Assembly: GCA_026003615.1 (NCBI GenBank)
Contig: BPHQ01000001.1
Coordinates: forward strand, 62,001-126,000
Length of the DNA: 64,000 bases
From: Bellilinea sp.
GTDB taxonomy: Bacteria; Chloroflexota; Anaerolineae; Anaerolineales; Anaerolineaceae
Reading direction: 5' to 3'
The notes beneath the pieces were generated by a model. The model made no database searches and had not been told where the DNA came from. It saw only the letters and a program-made list of their open reading frames with translations. This document shows, piece after piece, positions 59,110-64,000 of the stretch. The position numbers and the translations under genes were made by a program. Positions within the stretch are counted from its first letter, which is position 1, and each line of letters opens with the position of its first letter.

Positions 59110-60054
59110 TTATTGATTCAAATAAGCCCGATACCAATCAATGGTTTCGGCCAGGGCATCCCGTAAAGGTGTGGCTGTTTGACCAAAGGCACGGGTGAAT
59201 TTGCTGCTATCCATTACAAATGGTTTCTCGAATTCATACATCATCTCAACCGTTTCGCGGGCTTCGGGAATGAACAACCCGCCAATTGCCATCATCCAGC
59301 GTCCCATCCCGCTCATTTTCGGGGGCTGCCCCAGAATTTCAAAAATCATCTCGCCGATTTGACGCTGAGTGACGGCCGGCGCAGTGGGTACATGCCAGAC
59401 CTGTCCGTAAGCCTGATCTTCCGTTGCCAGTCTGACCAGCGCTTTCCCGAAATCTTTGATGTAGGTGTAGCTGTGCGGCAGATTAAGATTGCCGGTAAAG
59501 CTGGCCGTTTTACCCCGCAAAGCGGGGACAAAGACCCGCTCGCCCAGGGTGGAACCCAGCACACGTGGGCCAAAAAAATCGGAACCGCGGCCGATCACAA
59601 CCGGCAGACGGCCTTTTTGATGGGCGTTCAGAGCAGCCTCCGCCATCCTGGCGCGCAGTTGACCTTTGCGGGTGTTGGCGGCGTAAGGCAGCCCTTCGTG
59701 AATTGTCCCATCAACCTCACCATACATATAAAGATTCTCGCCGACGATCAATCGTGCTCCGACAACTGCACAGGCTTCCAGAATGTTTTGCTGTAAGGAG
59801 GGGAATTTTTCCACCCACTGGTGATAGGGTGGTTGGGCACACTGGTACACAAAAGCAGCTCCTTCACAGGCTTGCAATGCCTGTTGAAGGTCATATACAT
59901 CAGCCGGAACAATCTCGACTTCAGCAGGCACATCGGCTTTACCGCTGCGGTTGACCAGACGTACCCGCTGGCCTTGAACCAGCAATTCATCCACAACGGA
60001 AAGCCCCAACGGCCCGCTGCCGAAAACCACATGGAGAGAAGTTTGATTTGACAT
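59110..60054 (-). CDS. NAD-dependent epimerase/dehydratase family protein
   Basis: LHVVFGSGPLGLSVVDELLVQGQRVRLVNRSG; extended-SDR pattern with GRGSDFFGPRV. Confidence 0.85.
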   Translation of the reverse strand: MSNQTSLHVVFGSGPLGLSVVDELLVQGQRVRLVNRSGKADVPAEVEIVPADVYDLQQALQACEGAAFVYQCAQPPYHQWVEKFPSLQQNILEACAVVGARLIVGENLYMYGEVDGTIHEGLPYAANTRKGQLRARMAEAALNAHQKGRLPVVIGRGSDFFGPRVLGSTLGERVFVPALRGKTASFTGNLNLPHSYTYIKDFGKALVRLATEDQAYGQVWHVPTAPAVTQRQIGEMIFEILGQPPKMSGMGRWMMAIGGLFIPEARETVEMMYEFEKPFVMDSSKFTRAFGQTATPLRDALAETIDWYRAYLNQ

Positions 60055-60134
60055 GATTTGTTTCCTTCTAAAAGTTGATCATCGAATTCTTTTTTTACAA
60101 TTTCGTAAAAGCAAAATGCCAACCGGTCATTGGC

Positions 60135-60821
60135 TCATAAATTCATCTGGTCCATTAACCGTTCAATTTCATTGGAGTAAAAAGTGGCTGGATCGCTGAT
60201 TAAGGGTTGAATGTGATTGAAAAGTTCCAGCATGATCATCCCATGAATGTGATACCAGCCAACGATTCCGATATACACCACTTTTTCGGGCAGAGAAGGC
60301 TGAAATTCTCGCATGGAATGGGAAAGGTGAACCTGTAATTGTGGAGGCAGGTTTTCTAAAAAGGACGGGTAAGGGCGGTTTTCCTGCTGATAGGCGCGTT
60401 GCAGGATTTTCAAGATGGGGGCAAAAACTTTGCCCGCGGTGGGGGCAGTGATTTTTTCCTCAGCCTGATAGCCGGGGATGGGATTACCAAAGATTAATTG
60501 AAAATCTATTGGATGATCCAGTGCCCAACGCCGATAGGTGAGCAGGACTTGTCTCAAACAATCCCGTACCGGTTGATCGGCGAAGCGGGCAGCGGTTTCT
60601 TCCAATGCGTTGGCCAGCGCCTCATAAGCTTCTACAATCAGGGCGGTGATCAAGGCATCACGGCTCTCAAAGTAGCGGTACAATGCCGGGCCGCTCATCC
60701 CCATGTGTTTGGCAATCGCATTCAGCGATAGGCTGGCCGTTCCGCCTTCTGCCATTTGAAGGCGGGCAAGGCTTTTGATTTCGTCAATTGTGATCTGGCG
60801 GAATTTTGCTCTTCTTGTCAT
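60135..60821 (-). CDS. TetR-family transcriptional regulator
   Basis: ASLSLNAIAKHMGMSGPALYRYFESRDALITALI HTH; WHG-type C-terminal region. Confidence 0.9.
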   Translation of the reverse strand: MTRRAKFRQITIDEIKSLARLQMAEGGTASLSLNAIAKHMGMSGPALYRYFESRDALITALIVEAYEALANALEETAARFADQPVRDCLRQVLLTYRRWALDHPIDFQLIFGNPIPGYQAEEKITAPTAGKVFAPILKILQRAYQQENRPYPSFLENLPPQLQVHLSHSMREFQPSLPEKVVYIGIVGWYHIHGMIMLELFNHIQPLISDPATFYSNEIERLMDQMNL

Positions 60822-60829
60822 GATTTCTC

Positions 60830-60856
60830 ACATAAGTTATAATATATAACTTATGT
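60830..60856. promoter_or_regulatory. Putative TetR operator, 27-bp palindrome
   Basis: ACATAAGTTATA-ATA-TATAACTTATGT perfect 12-bp arms, 8 nt upstream of the tetR start codon; TTGACA with 17-nt spacing on minus strand. Confidence 0.75.
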
Positions 60857-60919
60857 TATTGCTTGTTTCAATTTTTGTCAAGGGTTTTATTTGAGCAATC
60901 GGGTAAATGATATGAAAGA

Positions 60920-60942
60920 CTTTTCTTGTTGCACAAGAAAAG
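60920..60942. repeat. Inverted repeat
   Basis: CTTTTCTTGT-TGC-ACAAGAAAAG, 10-bp perfect arms. Confidence 0.6.
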
Positions 60943-61027
60943 ATACGCTGCCTGTCAGCCATAAGGCGCGAATGGGTTTAAAATTAGTCCATTCAAAAAC
61001 GTATTATTCCTTGCGGAGGTATCCTTT

Positions 61028-62029
61028 ATGGTTCACCTTACTGAAACCGTTCTAAAATCGAAACAGCGTTTATTCATCCTTCCGGCGGGATATCCGGTTG
61101 GATTGGAAATGGACAAAGCCATCTCTGAATTTGCTACCGATACCAACACGCAAATTCAGGTTCTTGAAGAGGTGTACAAGCGGTTTGGAGGTGCGTTTCT
61201 TTTACCCATTTGGGACCGAATGATCGAGGCTGAAGCGTTTGGCACACCGCTTCAAGTGGAAGCGGAAATGCCGATTGGTGCCTCAGCAGCGATGATTGGT
61301 TCTCAACGGGATGTGGAGGCGATGATCATTCCCCGGCCGGGGCATAAACGCACGACGGTCACACTGGCTATCCCCCGCTTGCTAAAAGAACGTCTTCCAG
61401 ATCCTAAACCATTCGTTTTGGGAATCATGAACGGACCGCTGGCGGTTGCCCGACAGATGATTGGTGAAGAGCATTGGGGGGAAATTCTTAACCAGAAGCC
61501 GGAAGTTTTGGATGCGCTCCTGGATAAAATCATGCGATTTTTACCGGATTATCTGCATGCCTTTTATTTCAATGATGCCGACGGTGTAGTAGTCAGTGAG
61601 CCGTTGGAGGAGACTTTAACTGCCGATCAGCGAGAACGGTTTTCTTTACGTCATGTAAAGCGCTTGATTGGTGAAGTTCAAAGCGAGCAGTTTGGGATTA
61701 TTCTGCACAATCCGCTGGCGGACGAAGCCCAATTGACCCAATTGCAAACCAGTGACGCTGCGGGGTACTGGTTTGGCAGCCGCGTGAATCTGGATTCGGT
61801 GGTTAAGCAATTTGCAGAAGATACACTGGTGATCGGAAATCTGGCAGTGGAGGGGTTGACAACTGCCTCCGTTGAAGCGGTTTTTGAGGAAACCCAACGT
61901 TTGATGAACGCGATGCGTGATGTTCCCAATTACGTGCTGGCGCCGGAGGATGACCTTCCCCCTCATACCCCGCTGGCCAACCTTGACGCCCTCGTCCGGG
62001 CGGTCAATCAATTTAACGCATCACTTTAA
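61028..62029 (+). CDS. Uroporphyrinogen decarboxylase/MtaA-superfamily-like protein
   Basis: RLFILPAGYPVGLEMDKAISEFATDTNTQIQVLEEVYKRFGGAFLLPIWDRMIEAEAFG; overall UroD-like layout. Confidence 0.65.
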   Translation: MVHLTETVLKSKQRLFILPAGYPVGLEMDKAISEFATDTNTQIQVLEEVYKRFGGAFLLPIWDRMIEAEAFGTPLQVEAEMPIGASAAMIGSQRDVEAMIIPRPGHKRTTVTLAIPRLLKERLPDPKPFVLGIMNGPLAVARQMIGEEHWGEILNQKPEVLDALLDKIMRFLPDYLHAFYFNDADGVVVSEPLEETLTADQRERFSLRHVKRLIGEVQSEQFGIILHNPLADEAQLTQLQTSDAAGYWFGSRVNLDSVVKQFAEDTLVIGNLAVEGLTTASVEAVFEETQRLMNAMRDVPNYVLAPEDDLPPHTPLANLDALVRAVNQFNASL

Positions 62030-62469
62030 CCGCCTGACTGACGGCGTTTTTGATCTACGATCCCACCGCTTGCCCCGCGAGCGGTGGTGGTTTGATTGAA
62101 TTCCTCCGGGCTGATTTCCTCGACGTGGGGCGTAAAAATGGGGAGGATCAATAATTGCCCGACCGCATCACCGGCTTCAAAAATCAATGGCTGATCGGTG
62201 GGATTAGCCACCTTAATTAGAATTTCACCCTGATAGCCAGCATCCACTACCCCCGCTCCCAGCAAGTGATTGCTGCGGCCTTTTGGTTTCAGCAAGCCCA
62301 CATATCCAGCAGGGATTTGCACCCCAATGCCGGTTGGGACGATGCCAAACTCATGCGGGGGAATTTCAACCCTCTCAACAGCGTAGAAGTCCAGTCCGGC
62401 ATCTTCGGGATGCTTTCGGGTGGGCAGATAGGCGTTTTCCCGCAAGCGGGCGATCCGGATTCGTTCCAT
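62026..62469 (-). CDS. dut: dUTP diphosphatase
   Basis: HPEDAGLDFYAVERVEIPP, PTGIGVQIPAGYVGLLKPKGRSN, GAGVVDAGYQGEI. Confidence 0.92.
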   Translation of the reverse strand: MERIRIARLRENAYLPTRKHPEDAGLDFYAVERVEIPPHEFGIVPTGIGVQIPAGYVGLLKPKGRSNHLLGAGVVDAGYQGEILIKVANPTDQPLIFEAGDAVGQLLILPIFTPHVEEISPEEFNQTTTARGASGGIVDQKRRQSGG

Positions 62470-62490
62470 GTCCTTGAATCAGGAATGAGA

Positions 62491-62919
62491 TTATCGGCCG
62501 CGCCGCATTCTCAGCCAGGCACTGGTGATGAATGCCAGTGTGGTAAAGGCGGTCAGATAAATCTTGGTAAAATCCACAATGGGTTTGACCTGCACACCCC
62601 CTTCGTTGGCGATGATCACGGCTACTGGCCGGGCAAAAGTTTTGCCGCCTCCGCCGCCGCCTGAACCACTGCCCCGGTTATCGTCCGAACCGCCAGAGCC
62701 GCTGCCAATTCCAAATCCCATGATGCTGATCACTTCGGCAGCCGGCAGGATGAGATTCCCCTGATGTTTGATGGTTTCACCAAATACAGCATTGACATCT
62801 GCCGTTGCCAGGAATTGATCCAGGGTGTCCTGAATCGTCTCCAATGCCGCCGAGGCTAACGCTTCTTCATTGGCGGGGAGTCTGTTTTCACCTTGATTTT
62901 CATTTTCCAAATTACTCAT
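62491..62919 (-). CDS. GerW/YtfJ-family protein with C-terminal hydrophobic segment
   Basis: VFGETIKHQGNLILPAAEVISIMGFGIGSGSGGSDDNRGSGSGGGGGGKTFARPVAVIIANEGGVQVKPI. Confidence 0.85.
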   Translation of the reverse strand: MSNLENENQGENRLPANEEALASAALETIQDTLDQFLATADVNAVFGETIKHQGNLILPAAEVISIMGFGIGSGSGGSDDNRGSGSGGGGGGKTFARPVAVIIANEGGVQVKPIVDFTKIYLTAFTTLAFITSAWLRMRRGR

Positions 62920-63182
62920 TTTGATCTCCTCCGGCTGATCATTTTTAGAAACAAGAACAACACCATTCCGCCCAACACAATCAAAATCTGAACGAGTCGG
63001 GTCACATCAAACACGGGCAGGTAGTGCTGTTCGCCCTGGGGTGTTTGAACCCAAACGCCAATTGGCCTATTCCAGATCATCCCAAACTGGGGGGATGGCT
63101 CAATGCGGAATGCCTGTGAAACCGGGCTGATTTCGTAACCCTGCCACCTGAGTGGCGGACGACTTTCATTTTGGAGAGACAT
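62916..63182 (-). CDS. Small membrane protein of unknown function
   Basis: ORF with ATGA overlap with the GerW-like gene and SD GGAG; one C-terminal TM segment. Confidence 0.6.
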   Translation of the reverse strand: MSLQNESRPPLRWQGYEISPVSQAFRIEPSPQFGMIWNRPIGVWVQTPQGEQHYLPVFDVTRLVQILIVLGGMVLFLFLKMISRRRSK

Positions 63183-63245
63183 TTTCTTCTCCTTTGGATT
63201 AGGTCAATTTTATTATACTGGCAGAGGGGGAATTTGAGCGAATTT

Positions 63246-63791
63246 CTAACCCTTCGGTTGAATGGATTGCAGCAATGAAAGTGGCTGTGGGCGATCGGTG
63301 GGGTCATGGCTGAAATAAGCCAGCAACACCACACCATGCCGGTCGAGGATAAAATCACCCCCTAATTGATGCAAATCACCACCGGTTGCGATCAGCTTTT
63401 CACCCCGTAATAATCTTCGGGCATAAAACCACAGGGTTGGCAAATTCCAGGTGCGAAGGATGGAGCGCTGCAAACCAAAAGCTCGATACAGTTTTTTCTC
63501 CGGATCGAGCAAGATTGGAAATCGAATTTGGGTGATTTCTCTCCAGCGATCCAGCCAGTAACCCTGTTCGAAAGTGACAAGGGCAATGGAAATGCCGGCT
63601 TTGAGGAATTCGTCCTGAAGGCTTTGCAACTGCAAAGCATGTTCCCGGCAGGGAATTCAACCCAGATGGCGCAGAAAAACCAGCAGCAAGTAGGGGTTTC
63701 CTTTCAATAAGTCGTGAAAGGAGTAGGTATTACCATCCGCTGCTGGCAAAGAAAAAGGCGCGATCCGATCGCCGGGGCGCAGGTTGTTCAT
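63246..63791 (-). CDS. Peroxiredoxin-like (AhpC/TSA) selenoprotein; in-frame TGA (63657-63659) read as selenocysteine in a U-x-x-C motif
   Basis: The two track ORFs (63657-63914 and 63246-63635) are in the same frame and join as MNNLRPGDRIAPFSLPAADGNTYSFHDLLKGNPYLLLVFLRHLG-U-IPCREHALQLQSLQDEFLKAGISIALVTFEQGYW... The only interruption is TGA at the expected catalytic Cys. A stem-loop follows it. Confidence 0.82.
63621..63638 (-). promoter_or_regulatory. bSECIS-like hairpin downstream of Sec TGA
   Basis: GCUUUGC-AGUU-GCAAAGC; GU in apical loop; 25 nt between UGA and loop. Confidence 0.65.
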
Positions 63792-63795
63792 TGCT

Positions 63796-64000
63796 TCAAA
63801 TTTCAACGCGAACGCCGCGCCAGAATGCCACGTAATCTTTGATTTGTCGGGCTGCTTCTTTGGGGTTGGGGTAGTACCAGGCCGCGTCTGGATTGCTTTG
63901 GCCGTTGACCACAATTGTGTAATAACTGGCTTCCCCTTTCCATGGGCAGATGGTGTGAGTCTCGCTTTTCACAAAATAATCCCAGTTGACGGCAGATGGG
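63796..64000 (-). CDS. DUF427-family protein, truncated at window end (no start codon in window, absent from ORF track)
   Basis: Minus-strand translation ...VNWDYFVKSETHTICPWKGEASYYTIVVNGQSNPDAAWYYPNPKEAARQIKDYVAFWRGVRVEI*. Confidence 0.85.
   Translation of the reverse strand, partial: PSAVNWDYFVKSETHTICPWKGEASYYTIVVNGQSNPDAAWYYPNPKEAARQIKDYVAFWRGVRVEI

Noticed and set aside
63246-63914. Reading the split redoxin as a pseudogene or two separate short genes
   Set aside because: The frame is continuous, the only stop is TGA at the catalytic Cys position, and a SECIS-like stem follows. A selenoprotein explains all three. Without the genome's sel genes this remains probable, not proven.
1-64000. 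Prophage, transposon, integron, restriction-modification or CRISPR-Cas system
   Set aside because: No integrase, transposase, phage structural, methyltransferase/endonuclease or Cas-like proteins and no direct-repeat array were recognised.

Overview
The window looks like an ordinary chromosomal segment of an anaerobic or thermophilic Chloroflexota (Anaerolineae-like) bacterium. The taxonomy is inferred from gene content only. It is densely coding on both strands. I saw no rRNA, tRNA, CRISPR array, transposase or prophage.

Blocks from left to right:
- Sugar ABC permeases with a GH65 phosphorylase and beta-phosphoglucomutase.
- A stand-alone YedF-like DsrE protein.
- An Fe(III) ABC transporter (fbpABC).
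- rsgA and an RNHCP protein.
- A microcompartment satellite locus: three EutN/CcmL vertex proteins, DeoC and RpiB.
- Thioredoxin-like, XdhC and ChlI genes.
- MarR with a two-subunit ABC exporter.
- DPSL-type ferritin, YitT, YhhN, Era and EamA.
- An ABC-2 exporter.
- An ArsR/ArsP/CBS/ArsB-like block.
- glmS and coaX.
- A fixABCX-like operon.
- A CitE-like lyase and a SpoIIE-type phosphatase.
- Secreted 5'-nucleotidase, SGNH, LamG and NBR1-Ig proteins.
- dTDP-rhamnose genes.
- purB and gnd.
- A TetR/epimerase pair.
- A UroD-like methyltransferase, dut and a GerW-like protein.
- At the right edge, a peroxiredoxin-like gene that the ORF track splits in two.

The two strongest discoveries are:
(1) The split gene at 63246-63791 (-) is best read as one selenoprotein. 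An in-frame TGA replaces the first Cys of a CxxC motif (GUIPCREH) and is followed by a bSECIS-like hairpin.
(2) The three-pentamer BMC locus with N-terminally tagged DeoC and RpiB has no shell hexamer gene in the window.
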